From NCBI GenBank assembly GCA_046233135.1, contig JBJXHN010000004.1:682001-746000 (forward strand): DNA of 64,000 nt, written 5' to 3'. Made by a program: the position numbers and the translations under genes. Below, piece after piece: positions 1-8,310 of this stretch. The notes under the pieces were generated by a model that searched no databases, was not told where the DNA came from, and was given only the letters and a program-made list of their open reading frames with translations. Position 1 is the stretch's first letter; each line of letters starts with the position of its first letter. Source of the stretch: JBJXHN01 sp046233135 (GTDB taxonomy: Bacteria; Pseudomonadota; Alphaproteobacteria; Rhodospirillales; Rhodospirillaceae).

Positions 1-1488
1 CGTGAAGCCGCCTTATGGGTGGCCAGCCAGATGCCGGCCCTGGGCTATGACGGCGGTCCGCCCCTGGTGCCGATGGTGGTGGGGCTGACCACCGCCGTCT
101 GCGGGGATACCGAGCTGTGTCTGCGCGCCCCCGGGGTCATTGCCACGGGCCTGACCGGGCTGATGGTCTGGCGGCTGGGGACCCTGATCTTCGGGCGGCT
201 GGTGGGGTTCTGGTCGGCGGTGCTGTTCACCACCCTGCCGGCCGCCTCGTTCACCGCTGCCGTCACCGGTCCCGGCGCCTTTCTGCCGCTGTTCTGGGTG
301 GTGGGGATGGACGCCCTGGTCCATGCCCTGAAAACCGACCGCAGGGGCTGGTGGATGATGACGGGCACGGCCTTCGGCCTCGGTCTGCTGACCGACTACA
401 CCATGGCCCTGTTCGCCCTGTGCTTCGTGGTCTACGCCGCCATTTCTCCCGAATACCACGCCCTGTGGCGGCGGCGGGGACTGTGGCAGGCGATCCTGCT
501 TGGGCTGGCGGTCGCAGCCCCCCATCTGATCTGGCTCGCCACCCGTCCCGATCCCGGCGCCCTGCTGGGGCTGGCGGGGCTGGACGGGGGCGGGCTTGCG
601 GCCCTGCCGGTGGATGGCAGCGGCACCCTGGCCTATCTGCTCGCTCAGTTCCTGGTGTTCGGGCCGATCCCGGTCGTCGTGCTGCTGTGGGTGGCCTTTC
701 ATCCCTCGGCCCCGACGCGCACCGGCGATACGGCCGCCCGGGACGAACGGGCCCGCCAGGGCTACCGCACCCGCCTGTTTCTGGCCTTCAGCCTGCCGGT
801 GGTGGCTTTTCAGGCCGCCCTGGCGGCGATCATTCCCGATCTGCCGCCCCAGGAATCCGCTCCGGCCCTGGTGGCCGGCGCCATTCTGGTCACCGCCTGG
901 CTGCTGGCCACCACCGTGCGGCGGGGTCTGCTGCGGCTGGCCATCATCCTGCACATTGTCGGTGCGGCCCTGTTCTTTAATCTGGAAGGCGGCTTCCGAG
1001 TCGCCGGCCTGCGCCCGCCCGCCAACCTGGATCCCTTCCTGGAGGTGCGGGGCATGGAGGCCGTCGGCCGCTGGGGCGCGGCGTTGGCAGACAGCTATCC
1101 GGGGGCGCGGCTGGTCTTCGATGATCCGTCGATCATGGCCACCCTGCAATTCTACATCCATCCCCATCCCCTGGACGCCGTGCTGGCGCCGGGCGGGGCG
1201 GCTGCCCTGGCCGCCGGTCCGGCCGGAACGGCACCGCCCGGTGGCTGGTTGCTGATCAGCCACGATTCGTCGGAAGACAGCATGCGCCTGCTGCCCCGGG
1301 GTGCCCGCGACGCCGGCTTCATGGCCATGGAAATCCATGAGAACATGTGGCAGAGCGTGCGGGCCGTCTTCCTGCCCGGACCGGCCAGCGGGGATGACGA
1401 GGCGGACCGGGCGACGACGGGCACGGGGGCGAGCGAAACCGGAAACGGAAGCGACAATGGTTCCCAGCCCCCGACCAACACCCGCTGA
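1..1488 (+). CDS. GT39/ArnT-like membrane glycosyltransferase, 5' end cut by window
   Basis: The visible 495 codons begin inside the gene, because the frame stays open to base 1. The protein is a polytopic membrane protein of the GT-C (PMT/ArnT, GT39) type, a family that transfers sugars from polyprenyl-phosphate donors at the periplasmic face. Support is the family layout: a short loop reading RE-A-A-L-W followed by YDGGPPLVP, then repeated hydrophobic segments. The normally acidic DE motif of the first loop reads RE here, so catalysis is doubtful. The gene overlaps the next one (PAP2 phosphatase) by about 32 bases, which implies translational coupling. The soluble tail (last about 40 residues) is rich in Thr, Gly and Glu. 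The family call is good; the substrate is unknown. Confidence 0.7.
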   Translation, partial: REAALWVASQMPALGYDGGPPLVPMVVGLTTAVCGDTELCLRAPGVIATGLTGLMVWRLGTLIFGRLVGFWSAVLFTTLPAASFTAAVTGPGAFLPLFWVVGMDALVHALKTDRRGWWMMTGTAFGLGLLTDYTMALFALCFVVYAAISPEYHALWRRRGLWQAILLGLAVAAPHLIWLATRPDPGALLGLAGLDGGGLAALPVDGSGTLAYLLAQFLVFGPIPVVVLLWVAFHPSAPTRTGDTAARDERARQGYRTRLFLAFSLPVVAFQAALAAIIPDLPPQESAPALVAGAILVTAWLLATTVRRGLLRLAIILHIVGAALFFNLEGGFRVAGLRPPANLDPFLEVRGMEAVGRWGAALADSYPGARLVFDDPSIMATLQFYIHPHPLDAVLAPGGAAALAAGPAGTAPPGGWLLISHDSSEDSMRLLPRGARDAGFMAMEIHENMWQSVRAVFLPGPASGDDEADRATTGTGASETGNGSDNGSQPPTNTR

Positions 1489-2266
1489 TCCGCCGTCTGT
1501 CGGCCCGTCCTCTCCGATGACCGGGGGTGGACGGATCACCGTCTGGATGGGCGGGGCCAGCCGGACCGTGCGCGCTCATCCCTGCCGGCTGTTTGCGGCC
1601 ACGGTGGTGTTGTTCGCGGCCTTTCCTGGCATCGATCTGTGGGCCAGCGGCCTGTTCTATGATCCGGTCGGCGGGTTTCCCCCGTCGCAGGGACCTCTTC
1701 TGGAGTTCGTCCTGAAGGGTGTGCCGTGGCTGGTCTACGGCACCATCATTTATCTGACCCTGATCTGGGCCGCCGGCCTGGCGCTGCGGAGTCCCGTGCC
1801 CGGACTGGACGGCCGGCGGATCGCCTATCTGTATACCAGTATCCTTGTGGGACCGGCGTTGCTGGTGAACGGCTTGTTCAAAAGCCATTGGGGCCGGGCC
1901 CGTCCCTCGCAGGTCAAGGAGTTCGGAGGAGACGCGGTATTCACGCCGGCCTGGATGATGGCCGACCAATGCTCGTCCAACTGCTCGTTTACCTCCGGCC
2001 ATGCCGCGCTCGGCTTCTGGGTGCTGGCCCTTGCCCTGATCGCCCCTCAGTCCTTGCGGATTCCCGCAGTGGCCACAGCCCTTGCCTTCGGAATTTTGGT
2101 TGGGGGAGCGCGGATCGTGGTCGGGGGGCATTTTCTATCAGATACTTTATTTTCAGCGACCTTCGTAATCGCCTTGAACTTGTGGCTCTACCAGAAGATG
2201 ATAGTCCGTGGGTGGCCCCGGCTGCCCGGTGCCCGCATTCCCGGTGTCTCTCGGACAGACGTTTAA
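1457..2266 (+). CDS. PAP2-family membrane phosphatase
   Basis: A 269-residue integral membrane lipid phosphatase of the PAP2 (type 2 phosphatidic acid phosphatase) superfamily. The three signature motifs are present in order: K-S-H-W-G-R-A-R-P, S-G-H-A, and R-I-V-V-G-G-H-F-L-S-D, giving the conserved Lys, Arg, His and Asp of the active site. Members remove phosphate from undecaprenyl pyrophosphate, phosphatidate or lipid A at the outer face of the inner membrane; which of these applies here is not visible. The ATG at 1457 overlaps the end of the GT39-like gene, and I chose it because the family homology begins soon after it. The 3' third has noticeably lower GC than the 5' part. Confidence 0.8.
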   Translation: MVPSPRPTPADPPSVGPSSPMTGGGRITVWMGGASRTVRAHPCRLFAATVVLFAAFPGIDLWASGLFYDPVGGFPPSQGPLLEFVLKGVPWLVYGTIIYLTLIWAAGLALRSPVPGLDGRRIAYLYTSILVGPALLVNGLFKSHWGRARPSQVKEFGGDAVFTPAWMMADQCSSNCSFTSGHAALGFWVLALALIAPQSLRIPAVATALAFGILVGGARIVVGGHFLSDTLFSATFVIALNLWLYQKMIVRGWPRLPGARIPGVSRTDV

Positions 2267-2321
2267 GTAGCCGCCAATTCCGACGTTCCCGGCATGCGCG
2301 CCGCACCAGATAAGCTCAGAT

Positions 2322-2352
2322 TGCGACAGTCATTCGCAATTCGCATGTCGCA
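2322..2352. repeat. Inverted repeat TGCGACA / TGTCGCA
   Basis: A 7-bp inverted repeat (arms 2322-2328 and 2346-2352) lies about 70 bp upstream of a -24/-12 promoter. The spacer contains TTCGCA twice. It could be an enhancer for a sigma-54 activator. It is not a NifA site, because the half-sites point the opposite way to TGT-N10-ACA. Confidence 0.4.
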
Positions 2353-2419
2353 TGCGCGCCATTTCGCAGGGATTGAACGCTTTGCATTGGATTTTCCATA
2401 GAAAGGGCTACATCCTTTT

Positions 2420-2435
2420 TGGCACGAGCCTTGCC
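2420..2435 (+). promoter_or_regulatory. Candidate sigma-54 (-24/-12) promoter
   Basis: TGGCAC, five bases, then TTGCC matches the RpoN consensus TGGCAC-N5-TTGCW except at the last base. It ends 30 bp before the start of the GT4-like glycosyltransferase gene. In alphaproteobacteria sigma-54 serves nitrogen and flagellar genes, so this envelope gene may belong to one of those regulons. Confidence 0.6.
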
Positions 2436-2465
2436 TGTATCCGGGGGCATTAGAAGGAGACCCCC

Positions 2466-3572
2466 ATGGACACGCCTGTCGTACATATCGTTGACCGTTT
2501 ACAGCCGACGGCCGGAGTTCAGCTCGCTCTGCGACTCTGCCGCTCGCCGTGGGGACGGGGAAACGCACTGTTCATCTGCCTGGACAAGACGGTCGATACG
2601 TTGACCACCTGGCCGGAGCTGGTGGAGCCGTTGCAGCACATCACCGGGCGCATGATCAGCCTGTCGGGCAACCGGGCGGCCGCCTTGCCGGAGCTGTCAA
2701 ATCTGTTGCGCCGGGTGAGGGCCAGGACCGTTCATGTTCATTCGGCCGGCGCTCTGCTGGTGGCGGGGTCAGCGGCCAAGGTCAACGGGGCGCGGTTGTT
2801 CTTCAGCGCCTATGATGATATCGAGTCGCGCCTGGACCCTCATCCCTTCCACCTTTTCAATCCCCGTGTGATCGTAGACGGACGGTGGTCCGCCGAGGCC
2901 CTGCGCCATTGGCTTCCCTTGCCGGGCGTGGAAACCGTTCCGCCCGGCGTGGATCTGGACGCCGACTGTCCCGGGGATGCCGCCGCCGCCCGCCGGGACC
3001 TGGACCTGCCCGAGCAGGGACACCTGATCGGCCTGTTCACCGATGGCATCGATGCCCAGACTCTGTCCCGTGTTCTGATCGCCCACGCGGGGGCCGGGTC
3101 CCGGCATACCCTGGTCCTGGTCACCCGCAGGGCCAACAGGGGCGCCCTGGAGAAGGCCCTGACCGGGCAGATCGGCGAGCAGGTGCCGTCTTCGGCGTCG
3201 GGGACGGTCCTGCTGGCTAAAGACGATGCCTCACCACAGGTGCTTCAGGCGCTGGACCTGCTGTTGATGCCGGCCCGGATGGCGTTCCGGCCCTATCTTG
3301 CCTTGCGTGCCCAGGCCTGTGGCCTGCCGGTGCTTGCCGCCAGGGAGGCCACCTCTCCGGATTTCCTGTGCCCTTCCGGCCCCGCGCCGCAGGAGTCCTT
3401 GAGTTCCGACCTGATGGCCGAGACCATTCGGGCGGTGGTGGACGGACGATGCGTCGGCTCCGGTCCCCCGGTCGGATCGCCAGAGCTGGTTGCGGCCTTG
3501 CGGTCGTTCGTGGCGGACATCGCCGATATGACCCGCGCGTGCCAGGCGGTCACCGCCCTCTATCAGGGCTGA
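2466..3572 (+). CDS. GT4-like glycosyltransferase
   Basis: A 368-residue soluble protein with the two-domain (GT-B) pattern of family 4 glycosyltransferases. The N-terminal part opens with a beta strand and the sequence DRLQPTAGVQ, as in donor-binding halves. The middle carries V-P-P-G-V-D-L, the hinge motif typical of GT4. The C-terminal part has the 'late' loop with LRAQACGLPVLA, equivalent to the E-x7-E nucleotide-sugar region. The start ATG has a strong ribosome-binding site (AGAAGGAGA). Upstream is a -24/-12 promoter and downstream a rho-independent terminator, so it appears to be a single-gene transcript. Acceptor and donor sugars are not predictable. Confidence 0.65.
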   Translation: MDTPVVHIVDRLQPTAGVQLALRLCRSPWGRGNALFICLDKTVDTLTTWPELVEPLQHITGRMISLSGNRAAALPELSNLLRRVRARTVHVHSAGALLVAGSAAKVNGARLFFSAYDDIESRLDPHPFHLFNPRVIVDGRWSAEALRHWLPLPGVETVPPGVDLDADCPGDAAAARRDLDLPEQGHLIGLFTDGIDAQTLSRVLIAHAGAGSRHTLVLVTRRANRGALEKALTGQIGEQVPSSASGTVLLAKDDASPQVLQALDLLLMPARMAFRPYLALRAQACGLPVLAAREATSPDFLCPSGPAPQESLSSDLMAETIRAVVDGRCVGSGPPVGSPELVAALRSFVADIADMTRACQAVTALYQG

Positions 3573-3620
3573 CCGGCCGGGCGTTGCGCGCGCGGGGGGG
3601 AGCGTTGACCATTGTCATGG

Positions 3621-3646
3621 AAACGGCGCTGTCGAGCGCCGTTTTC
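3621..3646 (+). terminator. Rho-independent terminator after the GT4-like gene
   Basis: A perfect 10-bp stem (AAACGGCGCT, GTCG loop, AGCGCCGTTT) runs into a T tract about 50 bp after the glycosyltransferase stop codon. Confidence 0.8.
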
Positions 3647-3715
3647 TATGGGCGCCGGTGAATTTCGCCGTCACGGTCCCCATATCCCCCACCGTCCGCG
3701 TTCCAGAGAGGCCCC

Positions 3716-4927
3716 ATGCACCGCCTGCTCGTCTTTCCCGTTCCCCAGCTGCTGCTCGCCCTGTTTACCGGTGTCATGGCCTTGCCGGATCTGGTTCGTT
3801 TCGGGCCGGTATCGGCGGCGGAAGGGGCTTTTGTCGAACTGACCCGGCTGATGGCCGTGGGCGGGGCCGAGGCGGTGGCCAGTCCGGGCGCCCACTGGCT
3901 GGGGCTGCTGGCCCTGAAGCTGGGGCCGGACCTGCTGTCCGAAGCCTTCTGGCCCCATCGTTTGCCGTCGGTGGCCTGTGCGGTGGGGGCGGCATGGATG
4001 CTCCACGCCATCGCCCGCCTGCTGGTGGGCGGACGGGCGGCGCTGGTGGCCTCGGCTCTGTTCGCCGCCTGCCTGGCCTTCGCCACCGCTGCCGGAACGG
4101 CGGGCGGCGCGGCGCCGGGGCTGCTGGCCGGTCTGACATTGCTCTACGTGCTCGCCCGGCTGCATATGCAGGGCTTCGGCAAGCCCGCCATGCCGGTGTG
4201 GATGGCCCATGGTTTCTGGCTGGTGCTGGGGGCGGCGATGCTGGCTCAAGGGCTGGTCTGGCCATTGCTGGTGGTGGTGCTGGCTGCAGCCCTGTCCTGG
4301 CGACGGGGCGGCGGGGTGGGCAGCCGTATGGGCTGGCTGATGCCCCTGCGGCCCTTTCCCGGGGTGATCTTCCTGGCGGCGATGATCGGCCCCTGGCTGG
4401 CCAGCGTGCCCGACAACCGTCTGGCCGAGGCTCTGTGGCCGGGGTCCGTTCCGGCCATCACGGCGGATTTGCCGTTCAGCGCCTGGCCGGTGTGGCTGTT
4501 TGCCGCCGCCGCCGTTGGCCGGCTGCGGGCGGAACGCATGGCCGCGGCGGAAGGATTCCTTGGACTGTGGCTGTTGACCGGCCTGATGGGGCTGCTGGCA
4601 TGGCCGGATCCGTCGACGGCCGTGCTGGTCTGGAGCGCACCCCTGGCCCTGGCGACCGGTCAGGCTCTGTTTGCTGTCAGGGACGGCAGTTACGCCCTGT
4701 TCCGCCACCGGGCGTCGGCGGCGGGGATGGTGCTGTGGCTCGTGGCCACGGCCTGGCTGGTGGCCGTTCAGGCGGCCATGCCCGGACCGGCGGCGGCGAT
4801 CGCTGCGGTGGCGGCTGCGCTGGCCGGGGCCTATACGGCCGTCTTCCTGTGGCGCGGCCATTATCTGAACGGCCTGGCTGCCGCCCTGGTGGTGGCCTTG
4901 ATCCTGCGCCTGGCACCGACGGCCTGA
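3716..4927 (+). CDS. GT39-like polytopic membrane protein, degenerate catalytic motif
   Basis: A 403-residue, very hydrophobic protein with about ten membrane segments. The N-terminal third follows the GT39/ArnT layout: a short loop after the first helix, a -P-G-A-H-W-L- stretch in place of the usual PPL(L/V)YW, and R-L-P-S-V as in the family's R(L)PS motif. The acidic DE pair expected in the first loop reads A-A-E-G, so the catalytic Asp is absent. It may have lost transferase activity or bind glycolipid only. The gene is probably cotranscribed with the acetyltransferase 11 bp downstream. GT-C membership is an inference from pattern; 'membrane protein' is certain. Confidence 0.55.
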   Translation: MHRLLVFPVPQLLLALFTGVMALPDLVRFGPVSAAEGAFVELTRLMAVGGAEAVASPGAHWLGLLALKLGPDLLSEAFWPHRLPSVACAVGAAWMLHAIARLLVGGRAALVASALFAACLAFATAAGTAGGAAPGLLAGLTLLYVLARLHMQGFGKPAMPVWMAHGFWLVLGAAMLAQGLVWPLLVVVLAAALSWRRGGGVGSRMGWLMPLRPFPGVIFLAAMIGPWLASVPDNRLAEALWPGSVPAITADLPFSAWPVWLFAAAAVGRLRAERMAAAEGFLGLWLLTGLMGLLAWPDPSTAVLVWSAPLALATGQALFAVRDGSYALFRHRASAAGMVLWLVATAWLVAVQAAMPGPAAAIAAVAAALAGAYTAVFLWRGHYLNGLAAALVVALILRLAPTA

Positions 4928-4938
4928 AGGGAGATACA

Positions 4939-5448
4939 ATGACGATCGCTAACCGCTATCCCCATCCGCTGATCATCCGCCCCGTGGGCCGGGGCGATAC
5001 GGATGGTATGGCCGCGCTCTATCGCCGCTCGGTGGAGGCGCTGGGGCCGAAGGCCTATTCGGCCGATCAGGTGGCGGTCTGGGCGGGGTTGCAGCCGACG
5101 CCCGAGCGTCTGGCGGCGCTGGCGGCCGACGGCAGGACGGCGCTGGTGGCGGTGGATCCCTCCGGGCGCCTGCTGGCCTTCGGCGATCGCGAGGTGGACG
5201 GCCATATCCACTTCCTGTACTGCGATCCCTCGGTGGCGGGGCGGGGGGTGACGGCGGCCCTTTACGAAGCCCTGGAGGCCGATGCCCGGCAGGCCGGCGT
5301 GGTCCGCCTGTACACGGAAGCCAGCGAACTGGCCCGCCGGTTTTTCCGGAAGCAGGGGTTCGTGGAAATCGCGCGGCGGGATTTCACCGTCAGCGGCGTG
5401 GCCATTCACAATTACGCGATGGAAAAACGGCTGGCCTCCACGCCATAA
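4939..5448 (+). CDS. GNAT-family N-acetyltransferase
   Basis: A 169-residue single-domain acetyltransferase. Near the N-terminus is I-I-R-P-V-G-R-G-D, the usual GNAT opening. The acetyl-CoA loop is V-A-G-R-G-V-T-A-A-L-Y, a match to the (R/Q)-x-x-G-x-(G/A) signature, and the C-terminal half has A-R-R-F-F-R-K-Q-G-F, as in members that act on small molecules or protein N-termini. The ATG follows AAGGGAGAT. Eleven bases separate it from the preceding membrane protein, suggesting one transcript. The substrate is unknown. Confidence 0.8.
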   Translation: MTIANRYPHPLIIRPVGRGDTDGMAALYRRSVEALGPKAYSADQVAVWAGLQPTPERLAALAADGRTALVAVDPSGRLLAFGDREVDGHIHFLYCDPSVAGRGVTAALYEALEADARQAGVVRLYTEASELARRFFRKQGFVEIARRDFTVSGVAIHNYAMEKRLASTP

Positions 5449-5516
5449 GGCCCTCAGGCCGGGGGCGGTCAATCCCCCTCTGGCGGGACGGGCCGGGATC
5501 GTGTATCCGGGTGCCC

Positions 5517-6242
5517 ATGATGCACAAAAGCCCCCTGACCCGCGCCTTCGAAACCCCGCTGGCCGCCGCACGCCTGCACGGCCTGTGGTGTCGGGCGCAT
5601 CCCGTGGCCGCCGGCCTGCTGTGGACCTTCCTGCTCAGCCTGGTGCTGATGGCCACCGTCGACAAGCCCCTGGCGCTGTACCTGAAGCGCCATGTGGACG
5701 GCCATGTCGAAGGATTCTTCAAGGTGATCACCGAGATCGGCTGGGCCACCTGGTGGTACCTGCTGGGCGGCCTGGCCACCCTGGTCTGTCTGGTGATCTC
5801 GGCGGCGGCGCTGACGACGGAAACCCACGACCGCTTCCGTCATCATGCCCGGGCCTGGGCCTTTCTGTTCACCGCCACCCTGTCTTCCGGCCTGCTGGTG
5901 ACCGTGCTGAAGCAGGTGTTCGGCCGGCACCGGCCCCGTGATCTGTTCAATCAGGGGATCTATGGCTTCGACCCCCTGTCCTTCGGCGGCGCCAATTCCT
6001 TTCCGTCCGGCCATTCCCAGGCCATCGTGGCGGCCATGGCCGCGCTATGCGTTTTGTTCCCCCGCCACTGGCCCTGGTGGGTGGTCACGGCGGTGATGGT
6101 CACGGCCAGCCGGGTGGTGACCACCGTGCACTTCCTGTCCGACACCTTGATGGGGGCGATGATCGGTCTGGCCGCCGTCCTGCTGCTGCGGCCCCTGTTC
6201 GAACGGGGCGGTTTCTCCCTGCGGGTCGGCAGGGAGAACTAG
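5517..6242 (+). CDS. PAP2-family membrane phosphatase
   Basis: A 241-residue second PAP2 phosphatase. Motifs in order are K-Q-V-F-G-R-H-R-P, P-S-G-H-S-Q, and S-R-V-V-T-T-V-H-F-L-S-D. Four to six membrane segments surround them. An F-N-Q-G-I-Y loop before the SGH motif resembles PgpB/LpxE-type proteins, so a lipid phosphate or undecaprenyl pyrophosphate is a plausible substrate. The start is ambiguous: a GTG at 5511 and ATGs at 5517 and 5520 are all in frame, and none has a strong ribosome-binding site. It converges on the tlpA-like gene four bases away. Confidence 0.8.
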   Translation: MMHKSPLTRAFETPLAAARLHGLWCRAHPVAAGLLWTFLLSLVLMATVDKPLALYLKRHVDGHVEGFFKVITEIGWATWWYLLGGLATLVCLVISAAALTTETHDRFRHHARAWAFLFTATLSSGLLVTVLKQVFGRHRPRDLFNQGIYGFDPLSFGGANSFPSGHSQAIVAAMAALCVLFPRHWPWWVVTAVMVTASRVVTTVHFLSDTLMGAMIGLAAVLLLRPLFERGGFSLRVGREN

Positions 6243-6245
6243 CTT

Positions 6246-6863
6246 TCAGGTCTGGTCCGCGTCGGACCCCGGGGGCGGCGCGGGATCGGCGGTTCCGTCG
6301 CCTTCCCGGGCCAGGCCGCGCAGGGCGCCTTCGATGGCCGGATCGTCCCATGCCTCATAGCCGGCATGGCGTGCCACCTCGCGGCCCTGTCGGTCGATGA
6401 TCAGGGTGGTGGGCAGGCCCTTCAGCTTCAGCAGCCGGCCGGCGGCCATCTTGGGATCGAACAGCATCTCCAGATGGCGGATGCCGGTGTCTTCGAAGAA
6501 GCGGGAGACCTGTTCCACCCCCCCCCGGTCCTGGGACAGGGCGATGACGGTGACGGGCACGTCGGAGACCTTGGCCTTCAGGGTGTCCAGCGATGGCATT
6601 TCCCGTACGCAAGGGGCGCACCAGGTGGCCCAGAAGTTCAGCACCACCACCTGGCCCCGCAGGTCCGACAGGTGGTGAACCGCTCCGCCGGCATCGGTCC
6701 AGGACAGATCGGGGACGGCGGGACGCTCGGATACCGGGGTGACGGGCAGGCGCGGATCGTCGGCCGCGCTTGCATCCCCGGCGGAAATGGTCAAGAACAG
6801 ACCAAGCCCGATCGCGGCCGCCCCCAGAGTCCTGAGGGAGGGGAGCCACCGGCGGGCGGTCAT
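6246..6863 (-). CDS. TlpA/ResA-like thioredoxin-fold protein, exported
   Basis: A 205-residue protein with an N-terminal signal or anchor (hydrophobic about 12-27, Ala-x-Ala near 31-33) followed by a thioredoxin domain. The active site is W-C-A-P-C (Cys82, Cys85), the TlpA/ResA type, which reduces disulfides in apo-cytochromes or copper-site proteins in the periplasm. A cis-Pro loop (G-L-P-T-T) and the C-terminal TlpA helix are present. The start at 6863 is chosen because it gives a compact signal peptide; ATGs at 6896 and 6899 are also in frame and would overlap the divergent argH start. The C-terminal tail is acidic and Pro-rich. Confidence 0.8.
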   Translation of the reverse strand: MTARRWLPSLRTLGAAAIGLGLFLTISAGDASAADDPRLPVTPVSERPAVPDLSWTDAGGAVHHLSDLRGQVVVLNFWATWCAPCVREMPSLDTLKAKVSDVPVTVIALSQDRGGVEQVSRFFEDTGIRHLEMLFDPKMAAGRLLKLKGLPTTLIIDRQGREVARHAGYEAWDDPAIEGALRGLAREGDGTADPAPPPGSDADQT

Positions 6864-6897
6864 CCACCCATGCGGCAGGGAAAGCAGCAGCGTCATC

Positions 6898-8310
6898 ATG
6901 TCCTCCAAGGCCAGCACGATTTGGGGGGGCCGGTTCACCAGCGGTCCCTCGGCAGTGATGGAAGCGATCAACGCTTCCATCGGCTTCGACAAGCGTCTCT
7001 ATCGCCAGGATATAGAGGGCTCGAAGGCTCATTGCACCATGCTGGCGGAGACGGGGATCCTGTCGCGGGCCGACGCGGAAGCCATTGTCGCCGGTCTGGA
7101 CCAGGTTCTGGCGGAGATCGAGGGCGGGAGCTTCCCCTTCCGCGCCGAATTCGAAGACATCCACATGAACGTGGAACAGCGCCTGCGCGAGCTGATCGGC
7201 GAGCCGGCCGGCAGGCTGCATACGGCGCGGTCGCGTAACGATCAGGTGGCCACCGATTTCCGCCTGTGGGTGCGCGATGCCACCGACGGCCTGATGGGCG
7301 AGGTGGAGCGGCTCCAGCGCGCCCTGCTGGAGCGGGCAGAGGAGCATGCGGCGACGGTGATGCCCGGCTTCACCCATTTGCAGGCCGCCCAGCCAGTGAC
7401 CCTGGGGCACCATCTTCTGGCCTATGTGGAGATGCTGGGGCGTGACCGGGGCCGGCTGGCCGACGCGCGGAACCGCATGAACGAATGCCCCCTGGGGGCG
7501 GCGGCGCTGGCCGGCACCAGCTTCCCCATCGACCGCCATATGACCGCCAAGGCGCTGGGCTTCGACCGCCCCATGGCCAATTCGCTGGACGCCGTGTCGG
7601 ATCGCGATTTCGCCCTGGAGTTCCTGGGGGCCGGCGCCATCCTGGCCACCCACCTGTCGCGGCTGGCCGAGGAAATCGTCATCTGGACCAGCGCCCAGTT
7701 CGCTTTCATCCGGCTGTCGGACGCCTATTCGACCGGCAGTTCGATCATGCCCCAGAAGCGCAATCCGGACGCCGCCGAGCTGGTGCGCGCCAAGGCCGGC
7801 CGGGTGATTGGCGCCCTGAACAGCCTGCTGATCGTCATGAAGGGCCTGCCGCTGGCCTATTCCAAGGACATGCAGGACGACAAGGAACCGGTGTTCGAAG
7901 CGGCCGACACCCTGGAACTGGCGCTGGCCGCCATGACCGGCATGGTCGAGACCTTCACCGCCAACGAAAGCCGCCTGCGCAGCGCCGCCGGGGCCGGCTT
8001 TACCACCGCCACCGATCTGGCAGACTGGCTGGTGCGCGAGCTGGGTACGCCCTTCCGCAACGCCCACGAAGTGGCCGGCAAGGTGGTCAAGATGGCCGAA
8101 GACCGGGGTGTGGGTCTGGAAGATCTGACCCTGGAGGACATGCAGGCCGTCGAACCCCGCCTGACCACCGATGCGGTGGCGGTGCTGACGGTGGACAGCT
8201 CGGTGGCCAGCCGCGTCAGCTTTGGCGGTACGGCGCCGGCCAACGTGCGGACCGCCTGTATCGACGCCCGGCGCCGCTTCGGCCCGGCGGAAGAGGAAGG
8301 AGAAGGCTGA
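6898..8310 (+). CDS. argH: Argininosuccinate lyase
   Basis: A 470-residue enzyme that splits argininosuccinate to arginine and fumarate, the last step of arginine synthesis; cytosolic and homotetrameric in the family. It opens with W-G-G-R-F, has A-R-S-R-N-D-Q near residue 110, and carries the fumarase/lyase signature S-S-I-M-P-Q-K-R-N-P-D. The length is normal. Start ATG 6898 follows AGGGAAAG. Its stop codon overlaps the start of the next gene (ATGA), so the lipoprotein and probably lysA follow in one operon. The start lies head-to-head with, and may overlap, that of the tlpA-like gene. Confidence 0.96.
   Translation: MSSKASTIWGGRFTSGPSAVMEAINASIGFDKRLYRQDIEGSKAHCTMLAETGILSRADAEAIVAGLDQVLAEIEGGSFPFRAEFEDIHMNVEQRLRELIGEPAGRLHTARSRNDQVATDFRLWVRDATDGLMGEVERLQRALLERAEEHAATVMPGFTHLQAAQPVTLGHHLLAYVEMLGRDRGRLADARNRMNECPLGAAALAGTSFPIDRHMTAKALGFDRPMANSLDAVSDRDFALEFLGAGAILATHLSRLAEEIVIWTSAQFAFIRLSDAYSTGSSIMPQKRNPDAAELVRAKAGRVIGALNSLLIVMKGLPLAYSKDMQDDKEPVFEAADTLELALAAMTGMVETFTANESRLRSAAGAGFTTATDLADWLVRELGTPFRNAHEVAGKVVKMAEDRGVGLEDLTLEDMQAVEPRLTTDAVAVLTVDSSVASRVSFGGTAPANVRTACIDARRRFGPAEEEGEG

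Noticed and set aside
13..1539. Long antisense open frame over the first membrane protein gene
   Set aside because: It is Arg/Gly/Pro/His/Gln-rich with no domain, the usual shadow of high-GC coding DNA. The plus-strand frame has clear membrane-protein structure.
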